From contig JADJOY010000030.1 in NCBI GenBank assembly GCA_016713535.1, positions 76,602 through 140,601 of the forward strand: DNA of 64,000 nucleotides. The letters are read 5' to 3'. Source of the DNA: JADJOY01 sp016713535 [NCBI: Deltaproteobacteria bacterium]. GTDB lineage: Bacteria > JADJOY01. The first letter of the stretch is position 1; the number at the start of each line of letters is the position of its first letter. The position numbers and the translations under genes are program-made. The notes beneath the pieces were generated by a model that saw nothing but the letters and a program-made list of their open reading frames with translations, was not told the origin of the DNA and searched no databases. Shown here one piece after another: positions 7,552 to 17,310 of the stretch.

Positions 7552-9533
7552 CTACGACGCGGAGTCCTCGCCGGTGCGCCGCGCGGGCGCACGCATGCGG
7601 TCCAGCACCGCCGCCAGATCGGGGGCGAGCGGGCTCTCGAGGACGAGGCGCGCGCCGGAGACGGGGTCGTCGAGCTCGATCCGCGCGCAGTGCAGGAACG
7701 TGCGGTCGAGCCCGTAGCGCTCGCCGACGTGGCGGTTGCTGGGCGCGTGGCCGTAGCGCACATCGCCGAGCACGGCGTGATCGATCGAGGCGAGGTGCTG
7801 GCGGATCTGGTGGGTGCGACCCTGGTCGGGACGCACGCGCACCAGCGAGTGCCCGGCGATCACCTCGACGCGCTGGTAGCGGCTGCGCGCCGGTGAGCGT
7901 CGCTTCCCCTCCCGGATCTCACGGCTGATGGAGCCCTTGGCGCGCACGATGCCGCGCACCAGCGCCAGGTAGCTCTTCTCGGCGCCGTCGTCGCCGAGCG
8001 CCTTCGCCCAGCCCGCCACGTGCGCCGGGCGCTTCGCGAACAGCACCACCCCCGAGGTGCCGGAATCGAGGCGGTGGATCGGCACGGCACCCTCGCAACC
8101 GGGCAGGCGGCGCACCCGATCGAGGAGCGAGCCCGGGTGCTCGGGGTGGGGGATCGTCGGCTCGGGAGCGGGCTTGTCGACCGCGACGATCGCGTCGTTC
8201 TCGAAGAGCACCCGCGGCGGCGGGGGTGACGCCGGAGTGAGCAAGACCGCGCACTCCACCTCCTCGGTGAGCGGGATCATGTCGAAGGGCACGAGCTGCT
8301 CGGTGGCGAAGCCGAGGACCTCGAGGTGGGCGAGGTCGCGCGCGAGCGTGTCGGGGTCGCAGGAGATGTAGACGACCGCCCGCGGCGCCAAGCGCACGAT
8401 CGCCTCGCGCGCCTCCGCGCTCACGCCGCGTCGCGGCGGGTTCACGAGCACGGCGTCGAAGCGCTCGCCAGCGGCCGCGAGCGCACCGATCACCTGGTTC
8501 GCGTCGCCGGCGCGCGCCTCGTAGCCCGGTACGAGCGCTCCTTCGCCTTGGAGGGTCGTCGTAGCGCGGGGCTCGTCCCCCGCTGCGCTGGCGGGGGACG
8601 AGCCCCCGCGCTTCGGTCGCGGATCGATAGCCCGGCGTCGAACGCGGCGTCGTTCGCGCGCTCGACGGCGGGCACGAAGCTCTCGATCGAGAGCACGCGC
8701 GCGCCCGCGTGGGCGAGTGGCAGCCCGAGCGCGCCCGAGCCGCCGAAGAGCTCGAGGACCCGCGCGCCGTCGAGCGTGCCCAGCGTGTGGCCGAGCGCCG
8801 CGCCGACGGTGGCGCCGAGCGCCAGCGCCTGGCCGCGGTGGACCTGCACGAACGCACCATGGGCGGCGAGCTGGTGGAGGCCCGCCACGCCGAGCTCGTC
8901 GGGCACCGCGTGACGACCGCCCAGCACCCGCAGGCGCCGCCCGAGGAGCTGGGGGGAGATGCCGTCGTGGAAGCTCACGGCGAGGCTCGCGCAGCGCGGG
9001 ATCGCCTCGAAGAGCTCGCGTCCCACGGCCAGTAGCGCCTCGCCGTTGCGCTCGGACTCGGCGCTCAGGACCAGCGTCGCGAGCACGCTCACCTGCTCGC
9101 CGGTGCGCGCCTCGCGCAGGTCGACCGCCCGCACCGCCACCGCGTGCCGGACCGGATGGCGTGGGTCGAACGCGCCGAGCCGCTCGCCGCCCGCAGCGAG
9201 CGCGCGGCGCAGCACGTCCGCGGCCTCGACGAGCGCCGGCGTGAGCGCGCGGCACTCGGGGATGTCGGCGACCTCGTGGTCCGTGTCGCGCGCGAACAGG
9301 CCGAGGCGCGCGGGCGCTGCCGCCACGAGCTTCGCCCGCCGCCGGTACCCGGCCATCGGCTCGGCCGCGCGGATGGGTTCCACGTGCACCGCGCTCAGGT
9401 CGGCGTACGGCGCGAGCGCCGCGCGCACCCGCTCGGTCTTCCACGTGAGCTGCGTGGGCGGGTCGAGCCCGATCAGCGGGCACCCGCTGCAGCGCTCGGC
9501 GTGTGGGCAGAGGATCGGAGCGGCAGGAATCAT
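7552..9533 (-). CDS. Fused 23S rRNA (uracil-C5)-methyltransferase / RluA-type pseudouridine synthase, repeat-interrupted
   Basis: Two RNA-modifying enzymes in one gene, start ATG 9533. The N-terminal half is an RlmD/TrmA-type SAM methyltransferase: a Cys-rich Fe-S site CPHAERCSGCP, SAM motif LFGGSGALGLPLA, VNPPRRG, catalytic Cys in YISCDPDTLARD and the C-terminal FDMIPLTEEVE. The second half is an RluA-like synthase with catalytic Asp in HRLDSGTSGV, then LVRVRPDQGRTHQIRQHL and VLGDVRYG. A palindromic repeat (8561-8613) interrupts the methyltransferase between the SAM motif and VLVNPPRRG. The frame changes inside it because its left arm has GGGG where the right arm has CCCCC. One more G would make a single open frame of about 660 codons. 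Confidence 0.78.
8561..8613. repeat. Long GC palindrome inserted in a coding region
   Basis: Near-perfect inverted repeat: arm GTAGCGCGGGGCTCGTCCCC-CGC, a 7-nt loop (TGCGCTG), then arm GCGGGGGACGAGC-CCCCGCGCTT. The same element with perfect 25-bp arms lies at 52,480-52,539, and a half copy at 25,505-25,526. The left arm has four G (8568-8571) against five C in the right arm (8603-8607). That single-base mismatch is exactly where the host gene changes frame. Confidence 0.85.
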
Positions 9534-9602
9534 CGCGGGAAGAGTATCGTCACGGCGTTCGCGCGGGGTGGTCCGGCGTGCGCCCCACGGATGGAGGTCA
9601 CG

Positions 9603-10964
9603 ATGTCGTTCATGGACTCGCTGTCCCGGGGCACCCAGCGCCTCCACCATTACTTCCAGGATCGGATCTGGCGCCCCGTGCCGGATGGGCTGCCCGTGGC
9701 GGCGCGGCTGCGGCGTCGCGCGGCGCGCTTCACGTACGTCGTGGCGCACGGCTTCCGCGACGACCAGGTGCTGCTCACGTCGTCGGCGCTCACCTTCATG
9801 ACGCTCTTCTCGCTGGTGCCGTTCCTGGCGCTCGGCTTCTCGGTCGCCAAGGGGCTCGGGCTGCAGAGCCGCTTCGACGAGGAGTTCTTCAGCACCCTCG
9901 CCGTCGGGCAGCGCGACCTCGCGCGCTGGATCATGTCGTACGTCGAGGGCACCAACCTGACCGCGCTCGGCACCATCGGCCTCATCGTGGTGCTGTGGAC
10001 CGTGGCGGTCATGCTGGGCGGGATCGAGCGCTCGCTGAACCAGGTGTGGGGCGTCGTAGAGAGCCGGGCGCTGCACCGGAAATTCGCGGATTACGTCGCG
10101 GTGCTGCTGTTCGCGCCGCTCTTGTTCGTGGCGTCCACCACGCTCACGGCGAGCTTCGCGTCGAGCGCCTTCGTCCAGCATTTCCTCGGGGACGGGATGG
10201 CGTCGCGGGCGTGGAACCTGACGCTCAGGCTGCTGCCGGTGGTCTCGATCTCGGCGGCGCTCACGTTCCTCTACGCGTTCGTGCCCAACACCCGGGTGCG
10301 CTTCCCCGCGGCCCTCATCGGAGGGCTGGTGGCCGGGCTGATCTGGCACCTGGCACAGCGGCTCTACATCCACTTCCAGGTCGGCGTCGCGAACTTCAAT
10401 GCGCTCTACGGCACGTTCGCGTCGCTGCCGATCTTCCTGGTGTGGCTGCGCGTGAGCTGGATCATCGTGCTGCTCGGCGGCGAGATCGCCTACGCGGTCC
10501 AGCACGAAGAGACCTACCACCCGCCGATCAAGCGCCACGACCTCTCGATCGCGGTGCGCGAGCGCGCGGCGCTCGAGTTCCTGACGCTGATCGCGCAGCG
10601 CTTCGCGGCGGGGGAGCCGCCGCTCACGGCGAGCGACCTGGCCGCGGGGATCGACCTGCCGCGCGCCACGACCCTCGAGATCCTCGACACCCTGGTGCGC
10701 AGCGGCCTGCTGGCGCGCTCGCTGCAGCCCGTCGACGCGCTGCTGCCGGCCCGCGACCTGAGCCGCATGGCGGTCGGCGACGTGCTGCTGACCTTCCGTC
10801 ACCAGGGCGTGGGAACCCGCGCCGACATCGCCCACGGCGTCCTCGACGAGCGGCTCGCCGCGATCCACCGCGGGCTCGGGGAGGCGCTGCGCGCCGCCGG
10901 AGGCCAGGAGGTGGGGCGGGTGATGGCAGGACTCGCCCCGACCCGCGCCACCGCCGGCGCGTGA
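9603..10964 (+). CDS. YihY/virulence factor BrkB family inner-membrane protein
   Basis: 453 residues. ATG 9603 is preferred over in-frame ATG 9591 because GGAGGT at 9593-9598 is a well-placed ribosome binding site. The N-terminal 300 residues carry the YihY (formerly RNase BN) membrane core: DDQVLLTSSALTFMTLFSLVPFL, a WTVAVMLGGIERSLNQVWGV loop and NFNALYGTFASLPIFLVWL. An extra C-terminal region of about 130 residues (RERAALEFLTLIAQRF, RATTLEILDTLVRSGLL) resembles a winged-helix or BadM-like fold, as in longer family members. Function of the family is unsettled. Divergent from the rRNA-modification fusion, with 69 bp between the starts. Confidence 0.85.
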   Translation: MSFMDSLSRGTQRLHHYFQDRIWRPVPDGLPVAARLRRRAARFTYVVAHGFRDDQVLLTSSALTFMTLFSLVPFLALGFSVAKGLGLQSRFDEEFFSTLAVGQRDLARWIMSYVEGTNLTALGTIGLIVVLWTVAVMLGGIERSLNQVWGVVESRALHRKFADYVAVLLFAPLLFVASTTLTASFASSAFVQHFLGDGMASRAWNLTLRLLPVVSISAALTFLYAFVPNTRVRFPAALIGGLVAGLIWHLAQRLYIHFQVGVANFNALYGTFASLPIFLVWLRVSWIIVLLGGEIAYAVQHEETYHPPIKRHDLSIAVRERAALEFLTLIAQRFAAGEPPLTASDLAAGIDLPRATTLEILDTLVRSGLLARSLQPVDALLPARDLSRMAVGDVLLTFRHQGVGTRADIAHGVLDERLAAIHRGLGEALRAAGGQEVGRVMAGLAPTRATAGA

Positions 10965-11135
10965 GCGTTCGGGGTGCCGTCACCGGCAAAGGGGTGATTC
11001 CGGGGGACCGGGCGCAAAATGTCGCGCCGTCGACGTGAATTCGCGACGTCGGCCAAGTACATTCCTCCCCTCGCGCGCGGCACGGCGGTGCGCGCTGTGC
11101 GACCGCGCGTGAGCTCTCGTTCCTCGGAGCTCACC

Positions 11136-12398
11136 ATGCCTACCTCCGACGTCCTCGGTCTCGTCCTCGGTGGCGGCCGCGGCGAGCGGCTCTGGCCGCT
11201 CACTCGCGAACGCGCCAAGCCCGCCGTGCCCATCGGCGGCAAGTACCGTCTCATCGACGTCCCGGTCTCGAATTGCCTGAACTCGGGCGTGCACCGGGTG
11301 GCGATCCTCACCCAGTTCAACTCGGTGTCGCTCCACCGCCACATCTCGCAGACCTACAACTTCGACTTCTTCCGTCCCGGCTGGGTGCAGATCTGGGCGG
11401 CCGAACAGAGCCTCACCAGCGACGACGGCTGGTACCAGGGCACCGCGGACGCGGTCCGCAAGCAGCTCTTCGAGATCCGCGCCACCGGCGTCAAGCACGT
11501 GCTGATCCTCGCCGGCGACCACCTCTACCGGATGGACTACGCCGAGATGATGAGGCAGCACATCGACGCGAAGGCCCACATCACCGTGGCGGCCAAGCCG
11601 GTGTCGCGCGACGAGGCGGGGCGCTTCGGCATCCTCAAGCACGACACCTCGCATCGCATCACGGCGTTCTGCGAGAAGCCCAAGACCGCAGCGCTCCTCG
11701 AGGAGTTCGCGTGCCGCGACGACGCCGAGAATCCGTACCTGGGCTCGATGGGCATCTACGTGTTCACCATCGAGGCGCTGGTCGAGCTGCTCGCGTCCAA
11801 GCTCGACGACTTCGGCTCCGACATCATCCCCGCGGCGATCGGCGACCACCGCGTGTTCGCGCACCCGTTCCAGGGGTACTGGGAAGACATCGGCACGATG
11901 CGCTCGTTCTACGAGGCGAACCTGGCGCTCGCGCAACCCAACTCGCCGTTTCGCTTCCACGACCCGGCGCGCCCCATCTTCACCCACCCGCGCTTCCTGC
12001 CCGGCTCGCGGATCTACGACGTCCGCCTCGACCACGTGCTGCTCTGTGACGGCTGCCTGATCGACGGCGCCGAGATCCACAACTCGCTGGTGGGGATCCG
12101 CAGCGTGATCGGCGAGGACGTGCTGATCCGCGACTCGATCCTCATGGGCGCCGACCACTACGACGTGGTCGACTTCAGCGAGAGCGCCGACCTGCCGGCG
12201 ATCGGCATCGGGCGCGCGTCGCACGTCCGCGGCGCGATCATCGACAAGAACGCGCGCATCGGCGCCAACGTGCGGATCGAGCCCTTCCCGCGCGGCACCG
12301 AGATCCGCGAGCACGACTGGACGGTCCGAGACGGCGTGGTGGTGATCCCCAAGAACGCCGTGATCGTGCCCGGGACGGTGATCTCGCCGGATGCGTGA
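11136..12398 (+). CDS. glgC: Glucose-1-phosphate adenylyltransferase
   Basis: 420 residues, the usual GlgC length. Makes ADP-glucose from ATP and glucose-1-phosphate for glycogen synthesis. Visible are the nucleotide-binding loop LVLGGGRGERLWPLT, KPAVPIGGKYRLIDVPVSNC, WYQGTADAVR, the catalytic AGDHLYRMDY, CEKPK, GSMGIYVF and HPFQGYWEDIGT. A left-handed beta-helix repeat region follows. ATG 11136 has GGAGCT five bases upstream; an in-frame ATG at 11039 would add an Arg-rich, non-family leader. The gene stands alone; no other glg gene is in the window. Confidence 0.92.
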   Translation: MPTSDVLGLVLGGGRGERLWPLTRERAKPAVPIGGKYRLIDVPVSNCLNSGVHRVAILTQFNSVSLHRHISQTYNFDFFRPGWVQIWAAEQSLTSDDGWYQGTADAVRKQLFEIRATGVKHVLILAGDHLYRMDYAEMMRQHIDAKAHITVAAKPVSRDEAGRFGILKHDTSHRITAFCEKPKTAALLEEFACRDDAENPYLGSMGIYVFTIEALVELLASKLDDFGSDIIPAAIGDHRVFAHPFQGYWEDIGTMRSFYEANLALAQPNSPFRFHDPARPIFTHPRFLPGSRIYDVRLDHVLLCDGCLIDGAEIHNSLVGIRSVIGEDVLIRDSILMGADHYDVVDFSESADLPAIGIGRASHVRGAIIDKNARIGANVRIEPFPRGTEIREHDWTVRDGVVVIPKNAVIVPGTVISPDA

Positions 12399-12486
12399 GC
12401 CGGCGTCGGGTCGGCGCATGCCGGCGGTGTTCCTCGGCCACGGCTCTCGGTCCCTCCGAAACAGCGCTCACCCCCTGCGTCGTTGC

Positions 12487-14345
12487 GGGAGTGTAGGGGC
12501 GGCCGTGAGGCCGCCCGGGAGTGGGATCGCTCGGCTCCGCTCGTGTCCGCTCCCCGGCGGGCTGGCGCCCGCCGCTACACCTACGGTGGGAACCGCGTTC
12601 GATGGCGATCGATCCCTCGGCCGCGACGGAGCGCGGCCCTCCAGGGGGATCGTTGGAGGGCTGCGGTCCCTCGCAGCCGTAAGCGGCCGGAGGGCCGCCC
12701 CAAGCGGTCACCCGCGGCTCGATCTCCATGACCAGCGTGACCGTCGGCGCCTGAGCGCGGACCGCCAGGAGGCGGTCCCTCCGAAAAGGCACGTCGAACC
12801 GGACTCGGGCGGCCCGCTCTGCTCGGAGGGCCCGACTCCCGTCGGGCCGCCGACGAGCGGGGTGGCTCGCGGGAGTGTAGGGGCGGCCGTGAGGCCGCCC
12901 GGGAGTGGGATCGCTCGGCTCCGCTCGTGTCCGCTCCCCGGCGGGCTGGCGCCCGCCGCTACACCTACGGTGGGAACCGCGTTCGATGGCGATCGATCCC
13001 TCGGCCGCGACGGAGCGCGGCCCTCCAGGGGATCGTTGGAGGGCTGCGGTCCTCGCAGCCGTAAGCGGCCGGAGGGCCGCCCCAAGCGGTCACCCTCGGC
13101 TCGATCTCCAGGACCAGCGTGACCGTCGGCGCCTGAGCGCGGACCGCCGGGAGGCGGTCCCTCCGAAACGGCACGTCGAACCGGACTCGGGCGGCCCGCT
13201 CTGCTCGGAGGGCCCGACTCCCGTCGGGCCGCCGACGAGCGGGGTGGCTCGCGGGAGTGTAGGGGCGGCCGTGAGGCCGCCCGGCCCTCCAGGGGGATCG
13301 TTGGAGGGCTGCGGTTCCTCGCAGCCGTAAGCGGCCGGAGGGCCGCCCCAAGCGGTCACCCTCGGCTCGATCTCCAGGACCAGCGTGATCGTCGGCGCCT
13401 GAGCGCGGACCGCGAGCGACGCATTCGCGTTGCCGCTCGTAGGGGCGGCCGCGAGGCCGCCCGGAGTGGGACCGATCGGCTCCGCTCGCGTCCGTTCCTC
13501 GGCGGGCTGGCGCCCGCCGCTACACCTACGGTGGGAACCGCGTTCGATGGCGATCGATCCCTCGGCCGCGACGGAGCGCGGCCCTCCAGGGGATCGTTGG
13601 AGGGCTGCGGTCCCTCGCAGCCGTAAGCGGCCGGAGGGCCGCCCCAAGCCGTCACCCTCGGCTCGATCTCCATGACCAGCGTGATCGTCGGCGCCTGAGC
13701 GCGGACCGCGAGCGACGCATTCGCGTTGCCGCTCGTAGGGGCGGCCGCGAGGCCGCCCGGATGGGGACCGCTCGGCTCCGTCGCGTCCGTTCCTCGCGGC
13801 GGGCGCCCGCCGCTACCGACGGTGGGCCGCGTTCGATGGCGATCGACCCTCGGCCGCGACGGAGCGCGGCCCTCCAGGGGATCGTTGGAGGGCTGCGGTC
13901 CCTCGCAGCCGTAAGCGGCCGGAGGCCGCCCCAAGCCGTCACCCTCGGCTCGATCTCCATGACCAGCGTGATCGTCGGCGCCTGAGCGCGGACCGCCGGG
14001 AGGCGGTCCCTCCAGGAAACGGCACGTCGAACCGGACTCGGGCGGCCCTCTGCTCGGAGGGCCCGACTCCCGTCGGGCCGCCGACGAGCGGGGTGGCTCG
14101 CGGAGGAAGGGCGGCCGCGACGGAGCGCGGCCCCTCCAGGGGATCGTTGGAGGGCTGCGGTCCCTCGCAGCCGTAACCGGCCGGAGGGCCGCCCCAAGCG
14201 GTCACCCTCGGCTCGATCTCCATGACCAGCGTGACCGTCGGCGCCTGAGCGCGCGGACCGCCGGCGGTCCCTCCGAAACGGAACGTCGAACCGGACTCGG
14301 GCGGCCCGCTCTGCTCGGAGGGCCCGACTCCCGTCGGGCCGCGGG
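12487..14345. repeat. Tandem array of about six ~384-bp composite GC-rich repeats
   Basis: Full-length units begin at about 12,491 and 12,875 and repeat with periods of 384 and 382 bp. Units starting near 13,257, 13,438, 13,735 and 14,105 are shortened by internal deletions. Each unit is a fixed string of hairpin modules: GGGGCGGCC-GTGA-GGCCGCCC; a GGCGGGC-TGGC-GCCCGCC hairpin then CTACACCTACGGTGGGAACC; GACGGAGCGCGGCCCTCCAG; GGCTGCGGTCCCTCGCAGCC; CGGCCGGAGGGCCG; a linker with GGCTCGATCTCCATGACCAG; GCGGACCGCC-GGAGGCGGTCC; and CGGAGGGCCCGACTCCCGTCGGGCC. It lies between the convergent 3' ends of glgC and the radical SAM gene. Frames through it are repeat translation, not genes. Confidence 0.92.
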
Positions 14346-14362
14346 CGGTGGCCAGCGAACGT

Positions 14363-17029
14363 TCAGGCGCTGGCGGCGTCGGCTTCGAGGGCGTCGTCGT
14401 CGACCACGATCGCAGCCTCGCCGCAGCCGGCATCGAGCTCGGCGCGCAGCAGCGTGTCGAGCTTCGTCACCCGTGCCGTCGCCGCGTCGAGGCCGAGGAG
14501 CTCGAGGATCTCCTTCGGCTTCGCGGTGCGTCCCTCGACGCAGCGAGTGGTCAGGTCGAGCGCCGCCGCGCCGTCCGCGGAGCGGCTCACCGCGAGCGAG
14601 CCGATCGTGCCGCGGATGCAGAGCTTCACGCGCGTCTTCTGGCCCTTCGACTTGGCGAGCCGCTCGACCACCAGGCTGCTCGAGCCCATCACCCGCGCGA
14701 CTCGCTCTTCGAGGTCGGCCGGTGCCACGCCCTCGGCGAGGTCGATCCGGTACACGAAGCCCTCGACCTGGCACTGGAGCGAGGGTGCCCGCCGCGGGAC
14801 CTCCCGCGCCTCGTAGACCCGGAAGCCGAGCGGCAGCACGTTGCGCACGACGTCCGCCACGCTCTCGACGCACACCGTCTGCGAGAGCAGCACGTCGAGC
14901 CAGTCGCCGCGGGACTCCTCGCCCACCGGCGGCGCCGTCGAAAACGCCACCCGCGCGTGGGCGTGGAAGCCCTGCGAGTAGGCGAGCGGCAGGCGCGCGC
15001 GCCTAAGCGCGCGGATCCACACGTTCATGGTCTCGAGGTGCGAGAGGAAGCGCGCCTCGCCCTCGCGGCCGATCTTGAGCCACAGCCGCTGCACCGGGTC
15101 GGGCTCGATCGGGCGCGCGGTGGGCCGCGGCGCGGGCGTGAACGTGGTCTCTTCCTTCGCGCCGGCGCGCGAGTTGCGCAGCATGTAGAGGCAGAGGTCG
15201 CGCTCGCGGTCGATCACGCCGCACTGGTGGCACTTGGCGGAGCGGCAGTCGCCGGCGTACTCGAGCTCCACCGCGCGCTTCCAGTCCTCCTGGAACCACT
15301 CCTTCGGGATCAGCACGTCGAGGTGATCCCACGGCAAGCGCTCGTCGAGCGCGCGCTCGCGGAGCGACTCGGCGGGGTCGTAGCCGGTCTCGGCGATCGC
15401 GTCCTTCCAGATACCGAAGTGCCGGAACTCGTCCCACGCGTCGAAGCGCGCGCCCTTGCGGAACGCCGTCTCGATCACGTCCGCGACGCGGCGGTCGGCG
15501 CGCGACACCAGCCCCTCGAGGAACGTCTCCTCGGGGTTGTGGCGACCGAACTTGACCGCGGGGTGAGCCCGGAACTGCTCCCACAGCCGGCGCTGCTTCT
15601 GCTCGCACTCCTCGATCGTGATCTGGCGCGCCCACTGGAAGGGCGTGAAGGGCTTGGGCACGAACGTGGAGACCCCGGTGTTGATGCGCGCCTTGCGGTT
15701 GATCGAGCGGCCGCGCTTCAAGGTGCGGATCGTCAGGTCCGCGATCGCGTCCACGTCCTCGTCGCGCTCGGTGGGCAGCCCGATCATGAAGTAGAGCTTC
15801 ACGTGGTCCCAGCCCTTGTCGTAGACGGCCGAAGACATGCCGAGCAGCTCCTCGTCGGGGATCCACTTGTTGATGAGCGCGCGCAGCCGCGGGCTCGCCG
15901 CCTCGGGCGCGAAGGTGAGGCCGCTGCGGCGGTAGCCGGCGACGCGGTCGGCGAGGTCGACCGAGAACGAGTCGAGGCGCAGCGACGGCAGCGACACCGA
16001 GACGTGGTCCTGCTCGGCGCGCACCGCGGCCTGCTCGACCAGGGTCCGGACCCGCGAGTAGTCGCAGGTCGAGAGCGACACCAGCGACACCTCCTCGTAG
16101 CCCGTGGCCGCGAGGGTGCGCTCCATCAGCTCGCCCACGTTCACCAGGCTGCGCTCGCGGACCGGGCGGGTGGTCATCCCGGCCTGGCAGAAGCGGCATC
16201 CCTGGGTACAGCCGCGCAGCACCTCGAGGCTCGCGCGATCGTGGACCTGCTTGGTGAAGGGCACGATGTAGCGGGTGGGGAAGGTCGCGCCGTCGAGGTC
16301 GCGGGTGGTGCGCTTCACGATCTTGGGGGCGTCGAGGGCGGGCACGATGCGGCCGTCCGGCAGCGTGTCCATCGGGTAGAGCGCGGGGACGTAGACGCCC
16401 TCGATCTTCGCCAGCTCGGCGAGCTTCTCGGCGCGGGGCAGCCCGCGGATGCGGCGGAAGGCCTCGGCGAGCTCGAGCACCACGTCCTCGCCGTCGCCGA
16501 TCACGAAGAAGTCCATGAACGGTGCGAGCGGCTCCGGGTTGAACACGGCGGGGCCGCCCGCGAACGTGAGCGGGTGATGGTCCGCGCGGTCGGCCGTCCG
16601 AAGCGGCAGCCCGGCGAGGTCGATGATGTTCAGGATGTTGGTGTAGGTGAGCTCGGTCTGGAGGGTGAAGCCCAGGCCGTCGAAGGCGGCCAGCTCGTCC
16701 TTCGATTCCCACGCGAAGAGCGGCAGGTCGCGCGCGCGCAGCTCTTTCTCGAGGTCGAGGGCCGGCGCGTACGCACGCTCCGCCCAGCACCACTCGAGCT
16801 GGTTCAGGATCACGTAGAGGATGTGGAGGCCGAGGTTGCCGAGGCCGAGATCGTAGAGGTCCGGGAAGATCAGCGCGATGCGCGCCTCGATGCGGCCGGC
16901 CGCCAGATCTTCGTGCTTGTGCGCGGTGTTGAGCTCGTTGCCGAGGTAGCGCGACGGCTTCTCGACGATGGGCAGGAGCTCGCGCGCCAGGCGTTCGCTC
17001 AGGTTTCGCGGCACTCGGTCGACGCTCAT
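14363..17029 (-). CDS. Radical SAM protein fused to DUF2344 (TIGR03960/TIGR03936 type)
   Basis: 888 residues from ATG 17029; the frame extends further upstream, but the family begins at about MSVDRVPRNLSERL. The N-terminal part is a B12-binding-like radical SAM enzyme with LRGCTQGCRFCQAG (CxxxCxxC) at about residues 272-282 and FAPEAASPRLR and KLYFMIGLPTERDEDV in the barrel. A Cys pair (CRSAKCHQCG) precedes the DUF2344 half, which starts near residue 640 (LWLKIGREGEARFLSHLETM) and includes YSQGFHAHARV. The fusion is a widespread conserved architecture, usually beside RNase E/G and ribosomal L21/L27 genes, and is thought to act in RNA or ribosome modification. Those neighbours are absent here. 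Confidence 0.9.
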   Translation of the reverse strand: MSVDRVPRNLSERLARELLPIVEKPSRYLGNELNTAHKHEDLAAGRIEARIALIFPDLYDLGLGNLGLHILYVILNQLEWCWAERAYAPALDLEKELRARDLPLFAWESKDELAAFDGLGFTLQTELTYTNILNIIDLAGLPLRTADRADHHPLTFAGGPAVFNPEPLAPFMDFFVIGDGEDVVLELAEAFRRIRGLPRAEKLAELAKIEGVYVPALYPMDTLPDGRIVPALDAPKIVKRTTRDLDGATFPTRYIVPFTKQVHDRASLEVLRGCTQGCRFCQAGMTTRPVRERSLVNVGELMERTLAATGYEEVSLVSLSTCDYSRVRTLVEQAAVRAEQDHVSVSLPSLRLDSFSVDLADRVAGYRRSGLTFAPEAASPRLRALINKWIPDEELLGMSSAVYDKGWDHVKLYFMIGLPTERDEDVDAIADLTIRTLKRGRSINRKARINTGVSTFVPKPFTPFQWARQITIEECEQKQRRLWEQFRAHPAVKFGRHNPEETFLEGLVSRADRRVADVIETAFRKGARFDAWDEFRHFGIWKDAIAETGYDPAESLRERALDERLPWDHLDVLIPKEWFQEDWKRAVELEYAGDCRSAKCHQCGVIDRERDLCLYMLRNSRAGAKEETTFTPAPRPTARPIEPDPVQRLWLKIGREGEARFLSHLETMNVWIRALRRARLPLAYSQGFHAHARVAFSTAPPVGEESRGDWLDVLLSQTVCVESVADVVRNVLPLGFRVYEAREVPRRAPSLQCQVEGFVYRIDLAEGVAPADLEERVARVMGSSSLVVERLAKSKGQKTRVKLCIRGTIGSLAVSRSADGAAALDLTTRCVEGRTAKPKEILELLGLDAATARVTKLDTLLRAELDAGCGEAAIVVDDDALEADAASA

Positions 17030-17310
17030 TCGCACTCTCGGGAGGCCGATCCAGCGAGGATCCGGCCGGTCCTGCGGCTGGCGGTCGTTCGGCGCTCCCC
17101 GCCCTACGGGGTGATGACGACCGCCTTCGGTTCTTCGAAATGGGCCACGACCCAAGCCTCGAGCATCTCGAAGTGCCCGCAACCTAACCAACCTCCGCGA
17201 GCTTCGGCCAACCTGAGCGCCCGTGACCGATCGGCAACGGCGCGGTGGCGGGCCGTCCACGGCCGCGCGCGGGCCGGCCGCCGGGCGGCTCGGCCGAGGG
17301 CCCGTCTGTA
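17030..17310. other. Intergenic region, no firm gene
   Basis: About 280 bp upstream of the radical SAM gene. A short minus frame (17,104-17,316) contains a compositionally plausible stretch, GGWLGCGHFEMLEAWVV, but has no recognisable family and is mostly Arg-rich. It could be a remnant gene or noise. The promoter of the radical SAM gene should lie here. Confidence 0.4.

Noticed and set aside
12391-14197. Series of overlapping ORFs with repeated peptides such as ALQRSPWRAG or DGARPSRG
   Set aside because: They are translations of the tandem hairpin array in several frames at once, so not evidence of proteins.
12487-14345. CRISPR array
   Set aside because: The unit is about 384 bp, directly abutting with no unique spacers, and no cas gene is near.
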